In this document: positions 1-13,200 of the stretch, piece by piece
Position numbering within the stretch: the stretch's first letter is position 1
Layout of the letters: the number at the start of each line of letters is the position of its first letter
DNA from: Styela clava
Lineage: Eukaryota; Chordata; Ascidiacea; Stolidobranchia; Styelidae
Assembly: GCF_964204865.1 (NCBI RefSeq)
Contig: NC_135251.1
Location: 22,010,001-22,074,000 of the forward strand
Length of the DNA: 64,000 nucleotides
Direction: 5' to 3'
Notes under the pieces: generated by a model
What the model was told of the DNA's origin: nothing
Database searches by the model: none
The model's input: the letters and a program-made list of their open reading frames with translations, nothing else
Made by a program: the position numbers and the translations under genes

Positions 1-3000
1 AACCTCACACGAAATAACATTTACGCAATAGAAATCTTACAGGCAGCATATCCGGGGATACACCCCTTGTTTTTACTAAACCATGATTCATATATGACAA
101 GTTTTTGAATGGAACATAACAAATTATAATATTTTATGGACGCTTTGTCATGGCGCCGTCGCGATTGTACCACATCGTATATTTGATAAAAACCAATAGA
201 TAAATCAATATGAAAACATACACTAAAAAACTCCGCCTTGAGCTATTTCCACGAATAGAGTGGGAAATCATACAAGACACGCGTTTTGAGAATTTTCTAA
301 TATATCTGCATTACCTACTGTGAACAAATAAAGTCGCGGCTAAAACTCGGGCCATGAGTGATGCATACTTGACATTCAATATCGGTGAGATTGTCTTGAA
401 CACAACAAGTGACTAATGCGCGTATGCTTGACAGCTACTGGGAGTAATATAATCAGTGGCATATAGCTAGCCATCTGACTCCATCTTTTTTTTCAACTAT
501 CCTAACTTCCCGTCGCATCATCAACCTGGGGACACATTTATATGAATATTTTCCTGACAAACACAGATGAAAATTATAACGTATACGTCATCGAATGATG
601 TCACCTTATGGGGTTTGTAATCAAAATTTACCAGTATCAAATTAAAAAAATCAACCAAGGAAAATAATCTTTTCATAAAACTGACAAAACTAGATTCATG
701 TAAAATATAATATTGTTTGTATTACGTTGTATTTAAACAATAAACTTTATATTATATAAAATTTATGCTAACAGGTTTATCAATTATTTCCCCTGGTTGA
801 CGTTTTTTGCGCCATCGGTGATTTATAAATTACAATACCCTGCGGTGACATCAACCAATGACGTATTTATTTTGTGAATCTCCGTTGCTGTTAGTTGCTA
901 GTTTAGTTTTGAACACAAGATGTCACGGGTTGTTTATTATTTATTTAACCACAGTGAAATACGGTAGTTTAAAAAACTGAGAATGACCATTGACGTCAAT
1001 GGATGATGTAAAGATATTGAGTTTGTATTCCTTCACTTCTGTATAATTTATAATAAAGTAATTGTAAAGTCAATACTGGTTTATTTCGCTTTGCTTTTCA
1101 TACAGTCTATCGACTATCTATACATATGTGACACGTTATAGTGGCGCTCATTACGCGTAATTCGTCCACATTGGGCCATTTAAAAATCAAAAATACGTCA
1201 CTTTTATGATGATCACAACCAAGTACAACAATACTTCTATGATGCATTGAGGGTTTGAGGCATTTAAAATATTGTATTGGGACTATTGAATATGCAAACA
1301 ATTGAACTACTGAGCATATAAAAAATGTTTTTCCGGGGTATTTTATTTTCACATGAAGCAAAATCTAACGACTTGCTTATCATCACGCCCCGTCCCGGGG
1401 TACGGCACCGTGATCATTATTTTTAACCCTACAGTGTGAGTGACATTAATTTTACAATTTCGAAATTGCTAAACATGTATTTCAACTACAAATAATTTAG
1501 AACATTCACAGACGAATTTGTTGTACACAATTGAATGTGGAAAGTGTTGCTGAAAATAGTACGGCTGCGGCGTGTGCTAAAAATTAATTGTAATAAATAT
1601 TTTTGGAAAAAATATTCAACTGTATTTAAAAATCATTCATCTGATAACCATAGAGTATTTTTTAAATTTATTTTAATATGCTATGTTTTATCATGTTCCG
1701 TTTTAATACAGTCAAATACGTAATTTGGCATCGGAAATTCCGATATGACGTTTATGAGCGAGAGAAGTTATCAGAACAATTATTAACGAGATTAAATATG
1801 TGGATTTTACCCCAACGAGACCACGATGCGGAACTGATGATGTTCAATCGCGAAATGGTGAAATTGTGGTCAAAGTTTAATTTTAGCTTTTTCCCAAAAT
1901 AGCGTAAAGTCACGAATAGAAGCTTTTTTTTACCTCATAAAAATTACTTTCCCGTATTTATATATTCAACTGTCCTTTATGGATAAACTTTATTAAAAAG
2001 TTTGTGAGCATTTCATTCACATAGCGACTATATAACTAGCATTTCAAAATACAAATTGCTGGAAAGAAGCGTACAGCGATATAGATTACAGATAGTTACG
2101 TGTGGGTAGTAATTCAGATCGCAAAATCACTGATATTTAGGAGTAATAATAAACACTACTAAAATATCAGAACAAATATTAATCGATTTCGCTATAATAC
2201 AACCAAAATACTATTTTTCTCACCCTAATAAACAGTCAAGATGATATACATATTGCTCCAACACGTTCAAAATATATTTCACCAACCCCAACAAGAGTCC
2301 CAAATATTTGGATTTTATGGAACAATTCTTTCCGAGGTGTATAAATTGGTAGCTTTAGTTTAGGCTAAATCCCTACCATCTTTCCGAAAAGGGGCCAGAG
2401 ATAGGACAAAGCATAGCGTCGTATAGCAAAACAACGACGTCATAATACGAAAATATGGCGTCACCATTCGAATGCGCCATCAACGAATCTCCCCCATATA
2501 TTTTACTAGATCCAACGAAGGGTCTCAAGCTTAAATTTTGAGTGACAATAAAAGAAAGTGAGAAGTGATAACAGGTTTTTTATCTGGCACGAAAATTCCG
2601 ACGGCATACATTTAGGTTAAGTCTCCTCGCGGTTTGAAATCAAAACAAACAGAGGTCTTTCAGAACGACACGCGCTTAATACGTGATTATTATGGCAGCA
2701 TCCCTAAAATACCACCGCAAGCGTTACAAAGGAAAGATTGAGATATTGTACGTCATCCGTTTATGTCATCTAGTAATTCAAAATTACGTATTTCATAGTT
2801 GTTAAGTTGAAACCTGGGGATATCTTCTGTAAAATTAGCGATGTGCGACAATAGGGATTTTGAAAATGTATACGTCATTAATGTGATGTCATTTCAGATT
2901 TTGTAAATTGACTTTGTTATACTGAAACCGCCCACCTGGTTTAATCGTTGATTAAAGATTAGGAAACTAACAAGATTCAATTAAACTAAATTAATCATAT

Positions 3001-4247
3001 ATATCGCTAGCAAGAGCCAGAGTAAAAATTTGAAGCATAAAAATGAAACGGCGTGTTGGTCCATTTATTATGTTATTTGTACTCGTTTTTGTTGTGAAAG
3101 AAACAACACAAAAGTAGTATGTATAATGCAATATAGCCAGGGTTGGGATTCAGGGGTCGCCAACCCTTTCTTGAAATATCGTAATATTAGCGAGCACATT
3201 CTTGCATTTTGTTTAAACGATCGCAGCAAATTTGTAACGTGCCTTGCATCTGATGACCAGCGTTATTTTTGCTGATCATCCAAAAATTAATTATATGTTT
3301 TATGTAAACCATGCCACGTTAATGCATTCACACATATTTTCGAGATGATGGAACTTGTTGTTGGTGAATTAGATGAAAAAGAGCACCCGTTGTTAAAAAT
3401 AAGACTGTTTAAATTGACAGTTCGATTTACTTGTTTTATCACGCTCATCAGAGATGTAGATCACGCCTTTGATGGGGAATGGTTCTCGTATACATCATGC
3501 ATGAAAAACAGATTTCTACTAAGTACGTAGATTTGAATAAAATAATCATTCCTGTGAAATTAACCAGGGGAAACAATTCATTTATATAACTGACAAAAAT
3601 AGATTCCTGACAGGTCTAATAAAATTTGTTCTGTGTTGTAAAACAACAAATTTTTTGAAACTTTCATACTTCTGTTTTCGGACATTTCAATACTGTTCAA
3701 GCCTAAATTTTCCACTCCATTTTTAATAAATTCAAATCTTTACAAAACTCCACAAGTATAAATTGAAAAGTTTCGTTACTCTCAACAAACATTTACAAAC
3801 CACGAAAGCCTCTTCAAATATTGCTGCGTGACGTTTTAACTTTGCTCACTATTTGCAGATTTGTTTGATATAACGCAATACATACGTCGTTGGAAACTCC
3901 GATACAAGATTTCGTAGGTGAGAGTAAACATCCGTAGAAAAATAATGTCACTAATTTGTGTATTCAATGACCCAAATAGTTATGATCTAAACCAGTGACG
4001 TTGATGAAGTAGCTTTGATTGGATGAATGATTTTCAAGAGGGAAAATAAACTTTTATTTATAGACCGCCTTTCGAGTTCTTTCGCTCAAAATAACATTTA
4101 TCAATTAAAATAATAAACGGGTGTTCTAAAAATAACTTGAAGATTGGTTAAGCAAACTCAAAATCGATGCAAGCTTTAAACTGTTTAAAATAGTCATGTA
4201 GACAAAAATAGATTTTCGCCAGCTAGAAACCTAACGTAGTCAGTCAC
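1..4247. other. Region without recognised gene; diverged repeats
   Basis: No open frame here resembles a family I know. Short blocks recur in the same order at 530-760 and 1715-1760, and again at 2812-2890, 3555-3640 and 3868-3910: a CCTGGGGA block, a TATACGTCAT block, an ACTGACAAAA.TAGATTC block and a TTGGAAACTCCGAT-like block. This looks like two decayed copies of one dispersed element. The region lies 3' of the WD40 gene. An AATAAA in minus orientation near 4053-4058 could be the poly(A) signal of that gene. Confidence 0.5.
3130..3420 (+). repeat. Dispersed repeat with decayed coding potential, copy 1
   Basis: This stretch matches 23280-23540 in the same orientation. Shared landmarks are CCCTTTCTTGAAATA, a GCAGCAAAT block, GATGACCAGCGTTAT versus GACGACTCGCGTTAT, and a later GAGCACCCGTT versus GAACCCGTT block. 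Translations also resemble each other (KFVTCLASDDQRY versus KWVKCIAADDSRY), with most changes conservative, so the ancestor was probably protein coding. Stops and frameshifts break both copies. I cannot name the family. Confidence 0.55.
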
Positions 4248-7200
4248 TTAATCTCTGATCAAAGGTAGACAGCAGAAAGATATTAATATAAAAATAAAAA
4301 TCACCTTTCCGGTTGCCACTGATTTTCCCGGAGATTTTGGCGTGCTTGGATCGTCAGTAAATGATGCACCACCGGTTACAAAGTCCATCGATGGTGCTCT
4401 AGGTTGTGGCGGAGGGGTTTGGAGTCGATATACCGGCAACGCACGAAATATAGCACCACTTTCTGGCTCAGCAGGTTTCGAACTTTCGAGACTGCTTTTG
4501 TCTGCCTGTGATGACAAAAAGAAAATAGTCATTTCGAAGGAGCTAATTTTTCAGCCTAATCGCATATTTGGGCACTTTTGAAAATTGCCACTTGTGTTTA
4601 AGCAAAATAAAAAATCTCACAAAAAAGCTTCTTTAGAAGCGAAATTACGTTGATAATTTCATATCTGTTTTCATCGTTTTGGCTTAAATCTTACACTATG
4701 TTACTTTACCAAATAGGATAAAACTATTCGACAGCCAACCGCGCTCATAACATTGATTCTACTCCTTTCACTTTTTGAAATCCATGTGAGTCATGCGTGA
4801 GTCCACTAGGCCGTGGTTCCAACAGTCATTACTATGGGTTTTATATGGAAAACTTCATTTCTCTTCCTAAAATTAATATTGTACAAACAGACCTTTGGTT
4901 TTACTAGAGCTTTAAAAAATTTCTTATTTCGAACTTCCAGGACATTTGGTGGTTGGGTCATATTTGGTAGAATTTGTTGTCGTTGAATTAAATCACGATC
5001 ATATGCAGATCTTCGGAATGGTTTCCATCTGGAAAGGATACACGCATGGTGTTATGTTGTATTAGGATATGGGACTGTTATACCAGGCCCAAATTAACTC
5101 GAGTTAGAATCACTCCTTGAGTTTTCAAATAATAATGCAGAAAAGAATAAAATTGCATTTGTATATTACTATACTGTGACTATTTTATATTATTTCCTTA
5201 TTATACTGTTCGAAACGAAAGCATGTTTCCATTGACAATTTTGTTCAAATAGTTTTAACTATCCAATGTGGCATAACAGCATATGAAGAAATTCACTCTC
5301 TGGCCCCAGCTAGCGGTTGAAGAATATGAATCATAACTCATTCGCAATAACATATTATATTTGAATATCGGTCTAGCGTTGAACTTGAAACAAAGACTAC
5401 GAACATTTAGAAAAGTTTGTCAAAAAATAACGGTCCGTAAAACAAACCTCTAGCGATCTTATCGTTTTCACGCCTAATTACAGTGCTGTAGAGCAGGGAT
5501 TCTCAAACTTATGATGTTGCGGAGCCCTTGAAAATGTTGACTATTCTTCACGGGGCCCCACAAATAAATTTTGAAAATAACGCAGACAAAAAACACATAT
5601 CATTTGCTGATAAATATTCCCGAGTAAGTTAAAATTACTTTACCTAATTTAAATGCTAAAACTTTTTAATCTGCATTTCACAGATAAATTATATATATTA
5701 GGTCTGTAAAATTGAAAACTTGACAAACACATTAATGAACTCGAAATGAGGTCGAACCACCTCACTTTTGATATTTTTGGAAGACTAAGGAAGTCGCTCC
5801 TAACATGCGCGATTGCATTTTGTTAAAATGCGACTTTTTTTCGATATGTGACAATATATAAGGTAATTGTGAAGATTATTAATCAATTTGTTATTGCGAA
5901 CAAAATACATTTCAATCCTTCGTTTTTTCGTTCACTTGACTTTGTTGTTTCTCGTTTGATGTCCGCGGATTGGCATGGTAATTTTGGGCAGTAATGATTT
6001 TATATTGTCGTAAGTCCACGCACCCACAGGTTACATTGAACACAATGAAGCCAATAAACAAGGCATTTTAACATGCAGGCATCGGTCAGGGATTGAGCAA
6101 TTGTAAATTGTAGTCTTTGAGATTTTAACATAGCTGAGAGAACAACTCAAATTTGATGAATCCCAAGATCGCAAAAATAGGATTCCAATCTATTTATAGT
6201 TGGCAGTTTAGCACTTATTTTATATTATTTTAGAATGTAGTAATAGTATTTCCCATTTTGATAATCGTAATTGTAATCTAGACTCATAGGCAAGTAACGA
6301 GAAACACAATTAAATTATTATGACACGACATTTTGAATGCTCGCATCGGCCATGGATGGAAACTCGTTATCCACTGAAAAAGTTTTTTTTTTATCGAGTG
6401 GCCTAATAGCGAGTAGTGGTGCCAGGGAATTTTTAATTTCAATTTTGAACCCTCCCCTCTCTCTTTTAAAAATCCTGGCTGCACTTCTACTTATAGATAA
6501 TGTAATATATATTTGAATTACGCCTCGTTGCGATATTTCGACGCTATACTGTTGTCAGATTTTATTAATGGTGTTATTACCTATCGATCTTAAGATCGGT
6601 AAGTATATTGATAGGTATTTGTCTGTATGTATGTCTGTCTGTCTGTGTGTCTGTTAGATGAACGCGATATCTCGCGAACGCGTGGTTGAATCTGCTCCAA
6701 ATTTTGCATGTGCATGCATCTTACCTCGGACCAGAAGCCTATAGATTTTGGGTTAATTATGTCGTATAATTAGCGAGTTATTAACTAATTACCGATCTAA
6801 GATCGATAAGTCTTCGGTCTCCGACCGATATTCTCGTTGCTTCTTTGAACAGTTACAGAATAGCCAAGATCATATTTTGACAAGTAATCGAATAGCTCGC
6901 GGAGCCCCTAGGTTCCTCTCGCGGAGCGCTGGGGCTCCGTACGGAGCACTTTGAGAACCTATGCTGTAGAGGAAGCATGTTCAAAATTATATTTTTAACA
7001 TCCGACGAATTCAAACCTTTCTGCATCAAATATGAGAGGGTAATCATATTTTTTCGTTTGTGGTTTCCTTCTACCACTTCGTATATTGACAGGTTTGACT
7101 GGAACTTCGTTGATGTCGTATGGAAGAACAGGACTTGAAGGTAGAGAAGGATTAGGTGATAAATACCAAACTCTATGCTGTCCGAAATACCCTACGTAAT

Positions 7201-10200
7201 GAGCACGTTGCGGATACCAAATTCTAAAAAAAATTAAAAAAGTTAGTGAAACCCTACAACAAACAAATCAGTGAAAAAGCATGATAAATTAGGTATAATT
7301 TAGAGTATGAAAACAAAGGGAAAAATCGTTGAGTTTGTAATAAATACTAGAAAAAAAAAATTATGCCAACATATACAGGAATGAGCCTCCATTTCTGCTA
7401 ACCTGACTGATCCATCGGTAGAAGCGGTGATAAGTGCACCAGCTTCATCGCCATAAACTACGGATACAATTTTCATAAGATGAGCCCTCCAACTTATTAT
7501 TTGTCGAACTAGTTCAGTGTTAGCTTGAACTGATGTACCGGTGTTTGATTTTTGAAGAAATTCGGAGACGTCCCACATTGTAACGTAACCCTCTGGCAAA
7601 AATATAAAAGTTGAGGATGTACGGAAAAGAAACCATGATTTTTTATTGTATTCATGCACGTAGACTAAATTATACCAAAGATCAACAATAATTTTGCGCT
7701 CATTTCCATATCTATGTAATGTTCATGTTTACCGGTAGCCGATGTAACATCAAGGTAATATTTTATTTTTCAATCAATAATTAGCAGGTTCTTCCGGTAT
7801 CAAAAATATACCCCTCATCTTGTTCTATATTTATACGAAAGAAGGATAAAATACAAAATAGCACGGGATAAACAGATAGACTCCCAAGACAACACTATAC
7901 ATGTACATAATGTGGCAACAATGTCATGACCATTGCCACGCATGAAGTGAGTTTGCTCACATGAACCGAATGAAAAATTGAAATATTTTATGCAAGAAAT
8001 AGACGCGTTTACATCAGATCTATACAGTATATGTGAGTTTTACATTTGCAGCTTGGGGAGTAAGTTTAGTATTTATAACGCGACTAGGCTTTTAGTTATA
8101 TATTTCAAACCAACGCAAATCAGAATTGTTAAACGAATAGAGATATGTGATTAAAACTGAGTCCAATAGAACTAAAGACAAGGAAATTGAAATTGTTCAC
8201 ATCTAACAGTAATATGGCTCAGATCGCGATTTAAGAGTTTTTGAAATTACAGGCACATATCTTACTTGTATCGCCAACGATAAGATAGTTTGAATATTCG
8301 TCATTACACATCGTGGTGATTGGTGAAACGACTTTGGTCATTGGTACAAGAGATACAAGCAATTCTCCGGTCATTGACCACAATCTGTAATACAAGAAAC
8401 CAGTTCAAAAAAATATGTTTGCAACGAATGGAATTGTGCGCTAATGATTTGCTAACTGCTTTTCTTTCTTATATGCTTTTTTGTCGATGATTCGTATTTA
8501 CATCATTCAATGATGCTGTAGCAAGAGTAAAGATAACTATTCTAATTGATTCTTGCTGGGCCTAAAACGAATATATATTCCAGTAGCATTTCGCCTGACC
8601 AAGGTCAGACTTCTTCAGAAACACAGAGTTCAACTACTCTCAGAATTCCTAATTGCTATAATTATGACAATTCATTATCGTGCCTTGCATAATAATAAAC
8701 AATAATGCTTTGATACAATTCGGCCTAAAAGTCTTAATTCTAATTGGCGATTGTCATTACCTCACGTTAGAATCTTGATGACATGATGCGATAACTGGTG
8801 GGAACTCAACTTCTACTTTCTTGATGGGTTCCGGATCAATGTCCATTAGCTGACGCTCCTCGAAACTTTTTAGATCAAAATCGTCACCGTCTTGTTCTTC
8901 ATCTGAAGTCTACGAAAAATAGGTAAATAGTACAACACATCATGCGATACATTCCATTTTATTAAATCTCTATAAGACAGTTAGAAAATAAAAATTTTAC
9001 TATTATTAATGGATGTTTGTCCCAAAGCATCAACTTCCTTGTTTACTTCCATTACATTGGCTAATCAAAATGTAGGTGACGACGAAACAATTAAATTTTA
9101 GCAGTGACTCTGACACTTTTTTTCACTCAGACAGTTTTCAGGTACGATGACAAACATTCGATTTTTCGTGGATTGTCAAGTTTTAGTTGCATTTTCGAAA
9201 TTTAGGAGCAAATAAAGTTTCAGAGTTTTAGTTTGGCTGCATTACCCAAATATTAATCTGCTATAACCTAGGGCCTGGGCTAAAATTTTTACCGGCACAT
9301 ACCGTATTTTTAAATGCTACGCGGTTGAATATTTTAAATAAATATGATTTGAAGCATGTAAACCAGGTTGTAAACGCTAATTCATGAAAAAAAAGGCAAA
9401 ATAAACCTCAACAATTTTGCAATGGTAAAGTATCGGAAAGATTCCGGGGAAACACCCATAGAATTGAATTTTCGTCCATAAGCATAAGGCCCTCCCTGGG
9501 CATATGAAGGACCGTGTTTCGGGCAACCTTTTATATGACAGTCATTAAAAATAACAAACCTCAACGTCAATCTGTGCTTCTTCAGCAGGATCATCATCAA
9601 CTTCTTCTTTCTTTTCCTCTTTAGCATCATCCTACCAATAAGTAATTTATACTTTTTATTGTTTTTTTATTTATAGAATTTTGGTATAAACATGAGAGTA
9701 TAATAGTGAAGCATGTAATTCGATACAATATACATTTTTATAACAATTACCTATTTAAAATGCCTTTACAATTATGTTTATGCTGGTATTGGAAATTCTG
9801 ATAGTTCGTTTTCTTGCTTTTCTGCATAGCTCACACCAAAGTCTAGAATGGACTTGAAAGCAGCAGTTGTTAGTCAAAAGTGGAATTCTCTATCTATATT
9901 GGTGAATTTCACCTTCTGTTCTTGCTCTGTCTTTTCTTCCTCGTCTTCTTCAGCTTCATCGTCTACCAATCCACCTTCGATCTCCAACATTTTCTTTTTT
10001 CGTAATTTTCTCCTTCTTTTTACTTCTTCTGGATCGGGTACAAATATTTTGTGACACAACCCTGCTACTTGGTTCACGCGATAAGGAAACATTTCTTTCA
10101 TTCTTCTCTCACGACTGTCGTAACGACTGGGAACTTCTGCCTTTTCGAGTTCAAAGCTGTGAAATAAGAGAAACGCAGTAATAGACGACAATATTTTCAA

Positions 10201-13200
10201 AAAGCGTAGATATAAAAGTATTGTGTTTTGCTGGCATCTGCAGTTTCGAACTTCACGCCTTCGTCATGTGATCATGGTTTTTGACAAAGCCTTGACGGCT
10301 TCAGAAAGCCTTCCGATTTTGCATAGTTCAACTATTATATGAATATCTAATTCAAATCATGACCCATTTTTGCCAAAAAGCAAAAAGGAATATTTTAGAA
10401 ATAATCATATATATTATCAAGTATTTGTTACGGTTTAAATGCTCGGTAAGTTTTTTTTCTTTGTTTCATTTATAAAATGTGTATTCATAAAAAACTAGTT
10501 ATTCAGGTGACCGTACATTTGAACCCATGTGTATATCCGCGGGTTCATTCTATATGCGGGTGCTTAAACCCATGGGTTAGGGTTAGTATGGGTTCAAATA
10601 TCCTTAAAACAAAAAAATTTCTATAGGTGCAATAGTATGCAGGTGCAATTGTCGTGGGTTCAAATGTGCGTGGGTTCAAATGTTATGGAACTCGTTATTC
10701 AACGTAAGAAGAATAAAAATTAACACTCACACATTAGATACTGTTCCTTCCTCCGGATTCCACAGAATAATATTTCCATTAGAACATCCGGTAACAAGTA
10801 TACTTGAAACAGAAGGCAAACGGACGTCCATCATCGAGCAGCAAGTGATTTCATGGCGAAGAAAGAGGTCTTCCTAAATTGCAAAAGTATACTAACGGTT
10901 AACAAATTTTGCAATAAAAATTGAAAAATATGTGATGTGGTAGTCAATGTAAATTATAGGCTTATAGTCTTATCTGATCATGCTCTAAATTTTCTAAAAT
11001 ATACATTTTGATTTTAGAGAAGTTTAAATTAGCTTGACTTGTCAACTATTGTAGGTGACAAACATTTTTCTCGTGGAAGTTTCGATTTTACGATATTAGA
11101 AATATTCTAATATTCCTGTGCCAACTTGTGTCTTGTAACATTTCCGTAGCAATAAAAATCTTTATGTACCTACTCTTAGCTCATCAATTGACAGTTGTAA
11201 CTGGCCTGTCAGTAATCTGGTTAGTTCTAAGAAAAAAGAGTCTGATCGCTTAGAGCAGTGGTCGGCAACGGGCAAACCGTGGGCCGCCGAGAATTTTCTG
11301 GTTGGTCACCAATAAATTTCAATTATAGCAGTGATACACAAAAACATTTTAACTACAAAAATTAAATGTTTTTAGTGTACGGGGTTAAATTTAAAATTTT
11401 CAACGAAATTGTTGGGTCTTAAAACTTTTTCCATTCTACTATTTGACCCTCACTTAAAAAACCACCGGTTTAGACAGTCTACCGGAAAGAAAGTCGTCAG
11501 TATCTCTTCTGCATATCAGAATCTCTCACTTTTTCAGTTATTAGTGATCTCCAGCTAAAAGAATTTGTTGGCAATCAATTTTGATATAAAAGTCAAATTC
11601 GCATAAAGTCAGTTGCAAACAATTGGTATATAATCACTTTTCTAAGAATCCCTTTATCGTCGTCGTCTTCAGCAGTTTTCTTCTTTGTCTTTTTGTCGGA
11701 ATCACCTTCTACACTTCCTGTCAAACTTGCAGTCTGAAATGAATTTAATCTGATATATTGCAAAATACTTTGTATTATGTCAAATAATTTACATATGAAT
11801 AAAACTTCAGTATTCGAAGGCCAAACATAATTGTTCGTTTTTACATTTATCTAATTCAAACAAAGAAATTAGTCAACGATATATGTATCCCGTTTCTATA
11901 TGAAAGAAGTCGTGATTCACTTTTGTTGTTTGAAATGATCACCAACTTCAATCTTTTGGTATTATTCATATTCTAAACAATCACGAATTTTGATTTATTC
12001 CATCTACAAAATGTTAATTACAAATGTATAAAATAATTATTAAAGACCATCGGAATGCTTTTTAACGAGTACAACAAGGTGAAAGCTCACAGATGTAGAT
12101 GCGCAACCTTACCTCTGCGCCAGGTTCGGGTGTAGTCTGTGGTGTAGGAGGCCACTCATATGTTCCACTGAACTCACGTACAAAACGAATTTCATCGTTT
12201 TCATCACTATCCTAAATGAAGAAATATCAAACAACTCAAATATAATTTGTAGCATGGTAAAATTATTGTTACTGTTCATCCGTTTTAATTTGAACTCTAA
12301 GATTATGATAAAATAAATTTTAATTCATAAAATAGGTGAAAATATATGGAATTAGAGAAATAACACTACCTCAAATTCTTTCAACTTATTGTTCCATCCC
12401 AATGCTAATATTCTCCGATTTACAATTTCATCTTTCTGTTGATATTCTGTAAAATATATATATTGACAGGTCTCGATGGCATTATCTATAGCAATTTCAC
12501 AATATGACGTAGTGGTTGGCGAGTTCGCGAACTGATGATGTCATCTTGGGGAAAATCTTACTCATTGTATAGTTTGTGACAAACAAATCATCTCGCCAAG
12601 AGGGCAAGATGTTGGGTGGATGTTGTGGTACAGAACAGGATTATGTTCACGCGATTTATTGTAACGTGACCTTCCCGGGGGAAGTGTAGAACACCCAATT
12701 GAAACATTCGTTCTGTCAATAACATGAATTGAAGTTATTTGAGCAGTTTATATTGGTATTAATTTTTACATTATGATCAACAAAATTGATTGGTACAAGT
12801 TTACATCCAATTACTCTACAATTCTTATATTGGGGAAGTTTTAGGCAAATTATCATTTTTCCTCCAATACTACCTATTGTATGCCTATTGATGATAACGT
12901 ACCATGCTCAAATTGCTTGTTTTCGTTTTGCTCATCAGTGTCTTTATTTTTCTTCTTATTTAAATAGGAAATCCACAATATGGAATTATCTTCCTCGCTT
13001 GGGGGATCGAGTTGATATGATTTCATTTCTTGTCCGCTGCTGAACTCCCAGATTTTGATCGATCCTAGTTCGAAAATGAACGAAAAATTCAAGGTTATCA
13101 TTATTTAAACGAGAATTAATAATTTAAGATAGTCTGTAACATGTTATCCTGATCACTAAATTATTATACTCATGTTATTTTTGACAGCCTGTGCTTTTGG

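Noticed and set aside
10680-10877. 65-residue plus-strand frame
   Set aside because: It is antisense to exon 20 of the WD40 gene (GNIILWNPEEG on the minus strand).
11638-11733. Using the long exon 18 together with exon 19
   Set aside because: It puts a stop at the second codon of exon 19 (AAC TAA); only the short exon 18 with exon 19, or the long form skipping exon 19, keeps frame.
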